From: Muricea muricata
Lineage: Eukaryota; Cnidaria; Anthozoa; Malacalcyonacea; Plexauridae
Assembly: GCA_963855995.1 (NCBI GenBank)
Contig: OY979725.1
Location: 6,644,118-6,708,117 of the forward strand
Direction of reading: 5' to 3'
Length of the DNA: 64,000 bases
The position numbers were made by a program, and so were the translations under genes. Below the pieces are notes generated by a model, which saw only the letters and a list, made by a program, of their open reading frames with translations, was not told where the DNA came from and did not search any database. Positions 24,697 through 36,425 of the stretch are shown here, in pieces (positions within the stretch are counted from its first letter, which is position 1; each line of letters opens with the position of its first letter).

Positions 24697-27280
24697 CGAC
24701 GCTCAAACTATCGAGATGAGCGAAATAACATGTTGAAATGAGAAACCTATAACTTGCTTGTAAACTGAAAAGGAACGATCTTAGAACAATCAAAATCGAG
24801 TTTTAAGCGTTCTAGAAGCGATTTGAGCGTAAAAACATGTTCAAATCACGAACTAAAAATTGCCGTACTAAATCGAACACGGCGACGTTTAAGAGCTTAA
24901 AATGGTGTTTTCAGTGCTAAAGTGAACGAGTTGAGCGCAATGATGTACTGCAATCACGGACCTAAAAGAGATCTTCTAAATGGAAATTGCAGAACTTAGC
25001 AAGTCGGGAATCATGTTTTCGGCGCTAAAACCATCGAGATGAGCGAAATAGCATGTTGAAATGAGAAACCTATAACTTGATTGTAAACTGAAAAGAAACG
25101 ATCTTAGAACCATCAAAATCGCGTTTTAAGCGTTCTAAAAGCGATTGGAGCGTAAAAACATGCTCAAATCACGAACTAAAAATTGCCGTCCTAAATCGAT
25201 CACGGCGACGTTTAAGAGCTTAAAATGGTGTTTTCAGTGCTAAAGTGAACGAGTTGAGCGCAATGATGTACTGCAATCACGGACCTAAAAGAGATCTTCT
25301 AAATGGAAATTGCAGAACTTAGCAAGTCGGGAATCATGTTTTCGGCGCTCAAACTATCGAGATGAGCGAAATAACATGTTGAAAGGAGAAACCTATAACT
25401 TGCTTGTAAACTGAAAAGGAACGATGTTAGAACAATCAAAATCGCGTTTTAAGCGTTCTAGAAGCGATTTAAGCGTAAAAACATGTTCAAATCACGAACT
25501 AAAAATTACCGTCTTAAATCGATCACGGCGACGTTTTAGAGCTTAAAATGGTGTTTTCGGTGCTAAAGTGAGCGAGTTGAGCGCAATAATGTACTCCAAT
25601 CACGGACCTAAAACAGACCTTCTAAATGGAAATTGCAGAACTTAGCAAGTCGGGAATCATGTTTTCGGTGCTCAAACCATTGAGATGAGCGAAATAACAT
25701 GTTGAAATGAGAAACCTATAACTTGCTTGTAAACTAAAAAGAAACGATCTTAGAACCATAAAAATCGCGTTTTAAGCGTTCTAGAAGCGATTTGAGCGTA
25801 AAAACATGTTCAAATCACGAACTAAAAATTACCGTCTTAAATCGATCACGGCGACGTTTTAGAGCTTAAAATGGTGTTTTCAGTGCTAAAGTGAACGAGT
25901 TGAGCGCAATATTGTACTCCAATCACGGACCTAAAAGAGACCTTCTAAATGGAAATTGCAGAACTTAGCAAGTCGGGAATCATGTTTTCGGCGCTCAAAC
26001 CATCGAGATGAGCGAAATAACATGTTGAAATGAGAAACCTATAACTTTCTTTTAAACTAAAAAGAAACGATCTTAGAACCATAAAAATCGAGTTTTAAGC
26101 GTTCTACAAGCGATTTGAGCGTAAGAACATGCTCAAATCACGAATTAAAAATTGCCGTGTTAAATCGATCACGGCGACGTTTAAGAGCTTAAAATGGTGT
26201 TTTCAGTGCTAAAGTGAACGAGTTGAGCGCAATGATGTACTGCAATCACGGACCTAAAAGAGATCTTCTAAATCGAAATTGCAGAACTTAGCAAGTCGGG
26301 AATCATGTTTTCGGCGCTCAAACCATCGAGATGAGCGAAATAACATGTTGAAATGAGAAACCTATAACTTGCTTGTAAACTGAAAAGAAACGATCGTAGA
26401 ACCATCAAAATCGCGTTTTAAGCGTTCTAGAAGCGATTTGAGCGTAAAAACATGTTCAAATGACGAACTAAAAATTACCGTGTTAAATCGATCACGGCGA
26501 CGTTTTAGAGCTTAAAATGGTGTTTTCAGTGCTAAATTGAACGAGTTGAGCGCAATAATGTACTGCAATCACGGACCTAAAAGAGACCTTCTAAATGGAA
26601 ATTGCAGAACTTAGCAAGTCGGGAATCATGTTTTCGGCGCTAAAACCATCGAGATGAGCGAAATAGCATGTTGAAATGAGAAACCTATAACTTGATTGTA
26701 AACTGAAAAGAAACGATCTTAGAACCATCAAAATCGCGTTTTAAGCGTTCTAAAAGCGATTGGAGCGTAAAAACATGCTCAAATCACGAACTAAAAATTG
26801 CCGTCCTAAATCGATCACGGCGACGTTTAAGAGCTTAAAATGGTGTTTTCAGTGCTAAAGTGAACGATTTGAGCGCAATGATGTACTGCAATCACGGACC
26901 TAAAAGAAACCTTCTAAATGGAAATTGCAGAACTTAGCAAGTCGGGAATCATGTTTTCGGCGCTAAAACCATCGAGATGAGCGAAATAGCATGTTGAAAT
27001 GAGAAACCTATAACTTGATTGTAAACTGAAAAGAAACGATCTTAGAATTATCAAAATCGCGTTTTAAGCGTTCTAGAAGCGATTTGAGCGTAAAAACATG
27101 TTCAAATGACGAACTAAAAATTACCGTGTTAAATCGATCACGGCGACGTTTTAGAGCTTAAAATGGTGTTTTCAGTGCTAAAGTGAACGAGTTGAGCGCA
27201 ATGATGTACTGCAATCACGGACCTAAAAGAGACCTTCTAAATGGAAATTGCAGAACTTAGCAAGTCGGGAATCATGTTTT
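24697..27280 (+). repeat. Higher-order block of eight monomers (2584 bp)
   Basis: This is the second of the blocks beginning with CGACGCTCAAACTATCGAG. At 2584 bp it is one monomer unit shorter than the preceding block and differs in monomer content after about 25380, where a GTTGAAAGGAGAAACC variant replaces GTTGAAATGAG. Unequal exchange in single-monomer register explains this. Confidence 0.75.
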
Positions 27281-28440
27281 CGACGCTCAAACTATCGAGA
27301 TGAGCGAAATAACATGTTGAAATGAGAAACCTATAACTTGCTTGTAAACTGAAAAGGAACGATCTTAGAACAATCAAAATCGAGTTTTAAGCGTTCTAGA
27401 AGCGATTTGAGCGTAAAAACATGTTCAAATCACGAACTAAAAATTGCCGTACTAAATCGAACACGGCGACGTTTAAGAGCTTAAAATGGTGTTTTCAGTG
27501 CTAAAGTGAACGAGTTGAGCGCAATGATGTACTGCAATCACGGACCTAAAAGAGATCTTCTAAATGGAAATTGCAGAACTTAGCAAGTCGGGAATCATGT
27601 TTTCGGCGCTAAAACCATCGAGATGAGCGAAATAGCATGTTGAAATGAGAAACCTATAACTTGATTGTAAACTGAAAAGAAACGATCTTAGAACCATCAA
27701 AATCGCGTTTTAAGCGTTCTAAAAGCGATTGGAGCGTAAAAACATGCTCAAATCACGAACTAAAAATTGCCGTCCTAAATCGATCACGGCGACGTTTAAG
27801 AGCTTAAAATGGTGTTTTCAGTGCTAAAGTGAACGAGTTGAGCGCAATGATGTACTGCAATCACGGACCTAAAAGAGATCTTCTAAATGGAAATTGCAGA
27901 ACTTAGCAAGTCGGGAATCATGTTTTCGGCGCTCAAACTATCGAGATGAGCGAAATAACATGTTGAAATGAGAAACCTATAACTTGCTTGTAAACTGAAA
28001 AGAAACGATCGTAGAACCATCAAAACCGCGTTTTAAGCGTTCTAGAAGCGATTTGAGCGTAAAAACATGTTCAAATGACGAACTAAAAATTACCGTGTTA
28101 AATCGATCACGGCGACGTTTTAGAGCTTAAAATGGTGTTTTCAGTGCTAAAGTGAACGAGTTGAGCGCAATAATGTACTGCAATCACGGACCTAAAAGAG
28201 ACCTTCTAAATGGAAATTGCAGAACTTAGCAAGTCGGGAATCATGTTTTCGGCGCTAAAACCATCGAGATGAGCGAAATAGCATGTTGAAATGAGAAACC
28301 TATAACTTGATTGTAAACTGAAAAGAAACGATCTTAGAACCATCAAAATCGCGTTTTAAGCGTTCTAAAAGCGATTGGAGCGTAAAAACATGCTCAAATC
28401 ACGAACTAAAAATTGCCGTCCTAAATCGATCACGACGACG
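27281..28440 (+). repeat. Partial third copy of the 9/8-mer block
   Basis: This matches 21791-22950 at an offset of 5490 bp, including the rare CAAAACCGCG variant at about 28021 and 22531. The correspondence then fades and monomers become more individually distinct toward the array edge. Confidence 0.7.
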
Positions 28441-30676
28441 TTTAAGAGCTTAAAATGGTGTTTTCAGTGCTAAAGTGAACGAGTTGAGCGCAATGATGTA
28501 CTGCAATCACGGACCTAAAAGAGACCTTCTAAATGGAAATTGCAGAACTTAGCAAGTCGGGAATCATGTTTTCGGCGCTCAAACTATCGAGATGAGCGAA
28601 ATAACATGTTGAAATGAGAAACCTATAACTTGCTTGTAAACTGAAAAGAAACGATCGTAGAACCATCAAAATCGCGTTTTAAGCGTTCTAGAAGCGATTT
28701 GAGCGTAAAAACATGTTCAAATCACGAACTAAAAATTACCGTTTAAAATCGATCACGGCGACGTTTTAGAGCTTAAAATGGTGTTTTCAGTGCTAAAGTG
28801 AACGAGTTGAGGGCAATAATGTACTGCAATCACGGACCTAAAAGAGACCTTCTAAATGGAAATTGCAGAACTTAGCAAGTCGGGAATCATGTTTTCGGCG
28901 CTCAAACCATCGAGAGAGCCAAATAGCATGTTGAAATGAGAAACCTATAACTTGATTGTAAACTGAAAAGAAACGATCTTAGAACCATCAAAATCGCGTT
29001 TTAAGCGTTCTAGAAGCAATTTGAGCGTAAAAACATGTTCAAATCACGAACTAAAAATTACCGTCTTAAATCGATCAAGGCGACGGTATAGAGCTTAAAA
29101 TGGTGTTTTCAGTGCTAAGGTGAACGAGTTGAGCGCAATGATGTACTGCAATCACGGACCTAAAAGAGATCTTCTAAATGGAAATTGCAGAACTTAGCAA
29201 GTCGGGAATCATGTTTTCAGCGCTCAAACTATCGAGATGAGCGAAATAACATGTTGAAATGAGAAACCTATAACTTGCTTGTAAACTGAAAAGAAACGAT
29301 CGTAGAACCATCAAAATCGCGTTTTAAGCGTTCTAGAAGCGATTTGAGCGTAAAAACATGTTCAAATCACGAACTAAAAATTACCGTCTTAAATCGATCA
29401 CGGCGACGTTTTAGAGCTTAAAATGGTGTTTTCAGTGCTAAAGTGAACGAGTTGAGCGCAATAATGTACTGCAATCACGGACCTAAAAGAGACCTTCTAA
29501 ATGGAAATTGCAGAACTTAGCAAGTCGGGAATCATGTTTTCGGCGCTAAAACCATCGAGATGAGCGAAATAGCATGTTGAAATGAGAAACCTATAACTTG
29601 ATTGTAAACTGAAAAGAAACGATCTTAGAACCATCAAAATCGCGTTTTAAGCGTTCTAGAAGCGATTGGAGCGTAAAAACATGCTCAAATCACGAACTAA
29701 AAATTGCCGTCCTAAATCGATCACGGCGACGTTTAAGAGCTTAAAATGTTGTTTTCAGTGCTAAAGTGAACGAGTTGAGCGCAATGATGTACTGCAATCA
29801 CGGACCTAAAAGAGATCTTCTAAATGGAAATTTCAGAACTTAGCAAGTCGGGAATCATGTTTTCGGCGCTCAAACTATCGAGATGAGCGAAATAACATGT
29901 TGAAATGAGAAACCTATAACTTGATTGTAAACTGAAAAGAAACGATCTTAGAACCATCAAAATCGCGTTTTAAGCGTTCTAGAAGGGATTTGAGCGTAAA
30001 CACATGCTCAAATCACGAACTAAAAATTACCGTCTTAAATCGATCAGGTTAACGTTTTAGAGCTGAAAATGGTGTTTTCAGTGCTAAAGTGAACGAGTTG
30101 AGCGCAAAGATGTACTGCAATCACGGACCTAAAAGAGACCTTCTAAATGGAAATTGCCGAACTTAGCAAGTCGGGAATCATGTTTTCGGCGCTCAACCTA
30201 TCGAGATGAGCGAAATAACATGTTGAAATGAGAAACGTATAACTTCCTTGTAAATTTAAAAAAACGATCTTAGAACCATCAAAATCGCGTTTTAAGCGTT
30301 CTAGAAGCGATTTGAGCGTAAAAACATGCTCAAATCACGAACTAAAAATTGCCGTCCTAAATCGATCACGGCGACGTTTTAAAGCTTAAAATGGTGTTTT
30401 CAGTGCTAAAGTGAACGAGTTGAGCGCAATGATGTACTGCAATCACGGACCTAAAAGAGACCTTCTAAATGGAAATTGCAGAACTTAGCAAGTCGGGAAT
30501 CATGTTTTCGGCGCTCAAACCATCGAGATGAGCGAAATAACATGTTGAAATGAGAAACCTATAACTTGCTTGTAAACTAAAAAAAACGATCTTAGAACCA
30601 TCAAAATCGCGTTTTAAGCGTTCTAGAAGCGATTTGAGCGTAAAAACATGCTCAAATCACGAACTAAAAATTGCCG
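28441..30676 (+). repeat. Divergent edge of the family A array (about seven monomers)
   Basis: Monomers here carry private changes not seen deeper in the array: GAGGGCAATAATG near 28809, GAGAGAGCCAAATAGC near 28912, GATCAAGGCGACGGTATAG near 29073, and GATCAGGTTAACG with GAGCTGAAAATGG near 30045. Loss of homogeneity at the end of an array is expected where unequal exchange is least effective. Confidence 0.7.
30674..30676. other. Junction between family A and inverted family B
   Basis: Family A runs forward to ATTGCCG, and family B in reverse orientation starts with CCGACATGGTAAGATC. The trinucleotide CCG belongs to both, so there is 3-bp microhomology and no unrelated DNA between the arrays. 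The A side breaks in the middle of S1; the B side breaks at the GTCGG of S2. Confidence 0.85.
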
Positions 30677-31526
30677 ACATGGTAAGATCAGAAATTTGGA
30701 TTTAGTAGCTATCCTTTAGGTCTTGTGTTTGACCTTCAAAAAATAATTTTGAGCTCTAAAACGTTGCCGTTGTCGATTTAGACAGCTTCTTTGCGCTCAA
30801 GTCGCTTCGAGAACGCTTAAAACGCGATTTTGATGATTCTAAGCTCATTTTTTTTCACTCTCAAAGAAAGTTTTAGGTTTCTCATTTCAACACGTTGCTC
30901 CGCTCATTTCGATAGTTAGAGCGCCGCAAACATGATATCCGACATGGTAAAATCAGAAATTTCTATTTAGTAGCTGTCCTTTAGGTCTTGTGTTTAACCT
31001 GCAAAAAATCATTTTAAGCTCTAAAACGTTTCCGTTATCGATTTAGACAGTTTTTTTGCGCTCAAATCGCTTCGAGAACGCTCAAAACGCGATTTTGATG
31101 ATTCTAAGCTCATTTTTTTCACTTGCACAGAAAGTTTTAGGTTTCCCATTTCAACACGTTGTTCCGCTCATTTCGATAGTTAGAGCGCCGCAAACATGAT
31201 ATCCGACATGGTAAGATCAGAAATTTTGATTTAGTAGCTGTCCTTTAGGTCTTGTGTTTAACTTTCGAAATATCATTTTAAGCTTTAAAACGTGGCCGTT
31301 ATCGATTTAGGCAGTTTTTTTGCGCTCAAATCGCTTCGAGAACGCTGAAAACGCAATTTTGATGATTCTAAGCTCATTTTTTCCACTTGCACAGAAAGTT
31401 TTAGGTTTCCCATTTCAACACGTTGTTCCGCTCTTTTCGATAGTTAGGGCGCCGCAAACATGATATCCGACATGGTAAGATCAGAAATTTCGGTTTAGTA
31501 GTTGCCCTTTAGGTCATAAGTTTAGC
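30677..31526 (-). repeat. Inverted family B segment (about 3.2 monomers)
   Basis: GACATGGTAA recurs at 30676, 30941, 31205 and 31469, a 264-265-bp period. Its reverse complement is the TTACCATGTC of forward B monomers. Read on the minus strand from 31526 down, the monomer order matches the forward stretch 36230-36800: CTTATGACC, then the GCGCCCTAACT monomer, then TTGCGTTTTCAGCG, then the GAAGGTTAAACAC type, then GATTTTTTGCAGG with CTAAATAGAAATT. The last monomer (30677-30940) is the GACTTGAGCGCAAAGAAGC type seen forward at about 34305 and 62145. The segment therefore derives from the B array. Confidence 0.87.
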
Positions 31527-31545
31527 GTTTTGTGAAAAACAGTGA
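31520..31545. other. Inversion breakpoint: B monomers change from minus to plus strand
   Basis: Up to about 31526 the sequence is inverted B (GGTCATAAGTTTAGC). From about 31541 it is forward B (GTGAAAAAAAAATGAGC, part of S3). Between them lie about 15 bp, GTTTTGTGAAAAAC, with GTTTT/AAAAC arms, which I cannot assign clearly to either side. The inverted side ends in the S1/S2 region and the forward side starts within S3, so the joint is not a simple mirror palindrome. Confidence 0.75.
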
Positions 31546-32753
31546 AAAAAAAATGAGCTTAGAATCATCAAAATTGCGTTTTAAGCGTTCCCGAAGCGAC
31601 TTCAGCGCAAAAAAGCTGTCTAAATCGACAACGGCAACGTTTTAGAGCTCAAAATTATTTTTTGAAGGTTAAACACAAGACCTAAAGGATAGCTACTAAA
31701 TCGAAATTTCTGATCTTGCCATGTCGGATCTCATGTTTTCGGCGCTCTAACTATCGAAATGAGCGGAACAACGTCTTGAAATGAGAAACCTAAAACTTTC
31801 TTTGCAAGTGAAAACAAATGAGTTTAGAATCATCAAAATCGCGTTTTAAGCGTTGTCGAAGCGATTTGAGCGCAAAAAAGCTGCCTAAATCGATAACGGC
31901 AACGTTTCAGAGCTTAAAATGATGTTTTGAGAGCTAAATTTATGACCTAAAGGGAAGCTACTAAACCGAAATTTCTGATCTTACCATGTCGGATATCATG
32001 TTTGCGGCGCCCTAACTATCGAAATGAGCGGAACAACGTGTTGAAATGGGAAACCTAAAACTTTCTGTGCAAGTGAAAAAAATGAGCTTAGAATCATCAA
32101 AATTGCGTTTTCAGCGTTCTCGAAGCGATTTGAGCGCAAAAAACTGCCTAAATCGATAACGGCCACGTTTTAGAGCTTAAAATGATGTTTCGAAGGTTAA
32201 ACACAAGACCTAAAGGACAGCTACTAAATCAAAATTTCTGATCTTACCATGTCGGATATCATGTTTGCGGCGCTCTAACTAGCGAAATGAGCGGAACAAC
32301 GTGTTGAAATGGGAAACCTAAAACTTTCTGTGCAAGTGAAAAAAATGAGCTTAGAATCATCAAAATCGCGTTTTGAGCGTTCTCGAAGCGATTTGAGCGC
32401 AAAAAAACTGTCTAAATCGATAACGGCAACGTTTTAGAGCTTAAAATGATGTTTTGAGAGCTAAACTTAAGACCTAAAGAGCAGCTACTAAACCGAAATT
32501 TCTGATCTTACAATGCCGGATATCATGTTTGCGGCGCTATAACTATGGAAATGAGCAGAACAACGTGTTGAAATTGGAAACCTAAAACTTTCTTTGCAAG
32601 TGAAAAAAATGAGCTTGGAATCATCAGAATCGCGTTTTAAGCGTTCTCGAAGCGATTTTAGCGCAAAAAAAAGCCGTCTAAATCGATAACGGCAACATTT
32701 TAGAGCTTAAAATGATGTTTTGAGAGCTAAATTTAAGACCTAAAGGGCAGCTA

Positions 32754-32826
32754 CTAAACCGAAATTTCTGATCTTACCATGTCGGATATCATGTTTGCGG
32801 CGCTACGTGTTGAAATGAGAAACCTA
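32754..32826 (+). repeat. B monomer with a private 24-bp deletion at ~32804
   Basis: The usual GCGGCGCTCTAACTATCG, ATGAGCGGAACAACGTG reads GCGGCGCTACGTGTTG here. Twenty-four bases, including the S3 GAGCG box, are missing. I found no second copy of this deletion in the window, so it was not spread by the local amplifications. Confidence 0.75.
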
Positions 32827-33065
32827 GAACTTTCTTTGCAAGTGAAAAAAATGAGCTTAGAATCATCAAAATCACGTTTTAAGCGTTCTCGAAGCGATTT
32901 GAGTGCAAAAAGCTGCCTAAGTCGATGACGGCAACGTTTCAATGCTTAAAATGATTTTTGAGAGCTAAACTTAAGACCTAAAGGGCAGCTACTAAACCGA
33001 AATTTCTGATCTTCCATGTCGGATATCATGTTGCGGCGCCCTAACTATCAAAATGACCGGAACAA

Positions 33066-33265
33066 NNNNNNNNNNNNNNNNNNNNNNNNNNNNNNNNNNN
33101 NNNNNNNNNNNNNNNNNNNNNNNNNNNNNNNNNNNNNNNNNNNNNNNNNNNNNNNNNNNNNNNNNNNNNNNNNNNNNNNNNNNNNNNNNNNNNNNNNNNN
33201 NNNNNNNNNNNNNNNNNNNNNNNNNNNNNNNNNNNNNNNNNNNNNNNNNNNNNNNNNNNNNNNNN
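33066..33265. other. Assembly gap (200 N) inside the B array
   Basis: Exactly 200 N. A round number like this is normally a scaffolder placeholder for an unknown length. Both flanks are forward B monomers: the left stops within S3 after GACCGGAACAA and the right resumes in S1 at CTGTCTAAATCAATAACGG. In a complete monomer these two points are about 108 bp apart, so the true missing length should be near 108 + n x 265 bp rather than 200. Apparent open frames across the N run are meaningless. Confidence 0.98.
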
Positions 33266-36200
33266 CTGTCTAAATCAATAACGGCCACGTTTTAGAGCTT
33301 AAAAATGATTTTTTGAAGGTTAAACACAAGACCTAAAGAAAAGCTACTAAATCGAAATTTCTGATCTTACTATGTCGGATATCATGTTTGCGGCGCTCTA
33401 ACTTTCGAAATGAGCGAAACAACGAGTTAAAATGGGAAACCTAAAACTTTTTTTGCAAGTGAAAAAAATGAGCTTAGAATCATCAAATTCGCGTTTTAAG
33501 CCTTCTCGAAGCTATTTGAGCGCAAAAAAACTGTCTAAATCAAGAACGGCAACGTTCTAGAGCTTAAAATGATGTTTTGAGAGCAAAACTTAGGACCGAA
33601 TGGGCAGCTACTAAACCGAAATTTCTGATCTTACCATGTCGGGATATCATGTTTGCGGCGCTCTTACTATCGAAATGAGCGGAATAACGTGTTGAAATGG
33701 GAATTCTAAAACTTTCTGTGGAAGTGAAAAAATGAGCTTAGAATCATCAAAATCGCGTTTTGAGCGTTCTCGAAGCGATTTGAGCGCAAAAAGCTTCCTA
33801 AATCGATACCGGCAACGTTTCAGAGCTTAAAATGATGTTTTGAGAGCTAAACTTAAGACCTAAAGGGCAGCTACTAAACCGAAATTTCTGATCTTACCAT
33901 GTCGGATATCATGTTTGTGGCGCTATAACTATGGAATTGAGCGAAACAACGTGTTGAAATGAGAAACCTAAAACTTTCTGTGCGAGTGAAAAAATGAGCT
34001 CAGAATCATCAAAACCGCGTTTTGAGCGTTCTGGAAGCGATTTAAGCGCAAAAAAACTGTCTAAATCGAAAACGGTAACGTTTTGGAGCTTAAAATGATG
34101 TTTTGAGGGCTAAACTTAAGACCTAAAGGGCAGCTACTAAACTGAAATTTCTGATCTTATAATGTCGGATATCATGTTTGTGGCGCCATAACTATCGAAA
34201 TGAGCGGAACAACGTGTTTAAATGAGCAACCTAAAACTTTCTTTGAGAGTGAAAAAAAATGAGCTTAGAATCATCAAAATCGCGTTTTAAGCGTTCTCGA
34301 AGCGACTTGAGCGCAAAGAAGCTGTCTAAATCGAGAACGGCAAGGTTTTAGAGCTCAAAATTATTTTTTGAAGGTCAAACACAAGACCTAAAGGATAGCT
34401 ACTCAATCGAAATTTCTGATCTTACCACGTCGGATCTCATGTTTTCGCCGCTCTAACTATCGAAATGAGCGGAACAACGTGTTGAAATGAGAAACCTAAA
34501 ACTTTCTTTGCAAGTGAAAACAAATGAGTTTAGAATCATCAAAATCGCGTTTTAAGCGTTCTCGAAGCGATTTGAGCGAAAAAAACCTGCCTAAATCGAT
34601 AACGGCAACGTTTCAGATCTTAAAATGATGTTTTGAGAGCTAAACTTATGACCTAAAGGGCAGCTACTAAACCAAAATTTCTGATCTTACCATGTCGGAT
34701 ATCATGTTTGCGGCGCCCTAACTATCAAAATGAGCGGAACAACGTGTTAAAATGGGAAACCTAAAACTTTCTGTGCAAGTGAAAAAAATGAGCTTAGAAT
34801 CATCAAAATTTCGTTTTCAGCGTTCTCGAAGCGATTTGAGCGCAAAAAAACTGCCTAAATCGATAACGGCCACGTTTTAGAGCTTAAAATGATGTTTCGA
34901 AGGTTAAACACAAGACCTAAAGGACAGCTACTAAATTAAAATTTCTGATCTTACCATGTCGGGTATCATGTTTGCGGCGCTCTAACTATCGAAATGAGCG
35001 GAACAACGTGTTGAAATGGGAAACCTAAAACTTTCTGTGCAAGTGAAAAAAATGAGCTTAGAATCATCAAAATCGCGTTTTGAGCGTTCTCGAAGCGATT
35101 TGAGCGACAAAAAACTGTCTAAATCAATAACGGAAACGTTTTAGAGCTTAAAATGATTTTTTGCAGGTTAAACACAAGACCTAAAGGACAGCTACTAAAT
35201 AGAAATTTCTGATTTAAACCATGTCGGATATCATGTTTGCGGCGCTCTAACTATCGAAATGAGCGGAACAACGTGTTGAAATGAGAAACCTAAAACTTTC
35301 TTTTCAAGTGAAAACAAATGAGCTTAGAATCATCAAAATCGCGTTTTGAGCGTTCTCGAAGCCATTTGAGCGCAAAAAAACTGTCTAAATCGATAACGGC
35401 AACGTTTTAGAGCTTAAAATGCTGTTTTGAAAGCTATACTTAAGACCTAAAGGGCAGCAACTAAACCGAAATTTCTGATCTTATAATGTCGGATATCATG
35501 TTTGTGGCGCTATAACTATCGAAATGAGCGGAACAACGTGTTGAAATGGGAAATTTAAAACTTTCTGTGCAAGTGAAAAAAATGAGCTTAGAATCATCAA
35601 AATTGCGTTTTCAGCGTTCTCGAAGCGATTTGAGCGCAAAAAAACTGTCTAAATCGATAACGGCAACGTTTTGGAGCTTAAAATGATGTTCTGAGGGCTA
35701 AAATTAAACCTAAAGGGCAGCTACTAAACCGAAATTTCTGATCTTACAATGTCGGATATCATGTTTGTGGCGCTATAACTATCGAAATGAGCGGAACAAC
35801 GTGTTTAAATGAGAAACCTAAAACTTTCTTTGAGAGTGAAAAAAAATGAGCTTAGAATCATCAAAATTGCGTTTTAAGCGTTCTCGAAGCGACTTGAGCG
35901 CAAAAAAGCTGTCTAAATCGACAACGGCAACGTTTTAGAGCTCAAAATTATTTTTTGAAGGTTAAACACAAGACATAAAGGATAGCTACTAAATCGAAAT
36001 TTTTGATCTTGCCATGTCGGATCTCATGTTTTCGGCGCTCTAACTATCGAAATGAGCGGAACAACGTGTTGAAATGAGAAACCTAAAACTTTCTTTGCAA
36101 GTGAAAACAAATGAGTTTAGAATCATCAAAATCGCGTTTTAAGCGTTGTCGAAGCGATTTGAGCGCAAAAAAGCTGCCTAAATCGATAACGGCAACGTTT

Positions 36201-36425
36201 CAGAGCTTAAAATGATGTTTTGAGAGCTAAACTTATGACCTAAAGAGCAGCTACTAAACCGAAATTTCTGATCTTACCATGTCGGATATCATGTTTGCGG
36301 CGCCCTAACTGTCGAAATGAGCGGAACAACGTGTTGAAATGGGAAACCTAAAACTTTCTGTGCAAGTGAAAAAAATGAGCTTAGAATCATCAAAATTGCG
36401 TTTTCAGCGTTCTCGAAGCGATTTG
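33266..36425 (+). repeat. Segmental duplication within family B, copy 1
   Basis: This matches 61105-64000. Shared rare variants include CAATAACGGCCACG, ATCAAATTCGCG with CTTCTCGAAGCTATTTG, CAAGAACGGCAACGTTCTAG, TAGGACCGAATGGGC, AATTGAGCGAAAC, GAGAACGGCAAG/CG, CATGTCGGGTATCATG and GCGCCCTAACTGTCG. The offset begins at 27839 bp and ends at 27575 bp. The change is explained by three single-monomer differences: one monomer only here at about 33642-33906, one only in the other copy near 61800, and one only here near 35620-35880. The match presumably continues beyond the window edge. Confidence 0.8.

Larger units (their letters stand above)
1..30676 (+). repeat. Satellite family A: head-to-tail array of ~323-bp monomers (about 95 copies)
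   Basis: The segment CTAAAAATT starts at 1, 323, 646, 969 and 1292, giving a period of 322-323 bp that persists to 30676. Each monomer contains, in order, a TTCTAGAA palindrome, a GATTTGAGCG box, a G(C/T)CGTC(C/T)TAAATCGA segment, GTTTTAGAGCTTAAAATGG, GAGTTGAGCGCAAT, a GACCTAAAAGAGA segment, GTCGGGAATCATG, GAGATGAGCGAAATA and ACATGTTGAAATGAG. Neighbouring monomers differ by scattered substitutions and 1-3 bp indels. Stop codons in every frame of each unit exclude a long protein. Arrays of this size and homogeneity are typical of eukaryotic satellite DNA in heterochromatin; a centromeric role is possible but nothing in the sequence shows it. I saw no CENP-B-box match by eye, no telomeric repeats and no known RNA gene. 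Confidence 0.97.

Noticed and set aside
32754-33295. Several short open frames on both strands around the gap
   Set aside because: They read through satellite and undetermined bases; the N run cannot support a coding call.
33266-36425. Assembly artefact (same sequence placed twice, at 33.3 and 61.1 kb)
   Set aside because: The two stretches differ by substitutions and three whole-monomer indels, so they are not an exact duplicate, although an allelic copy placed in series cannot be excluded without reads.
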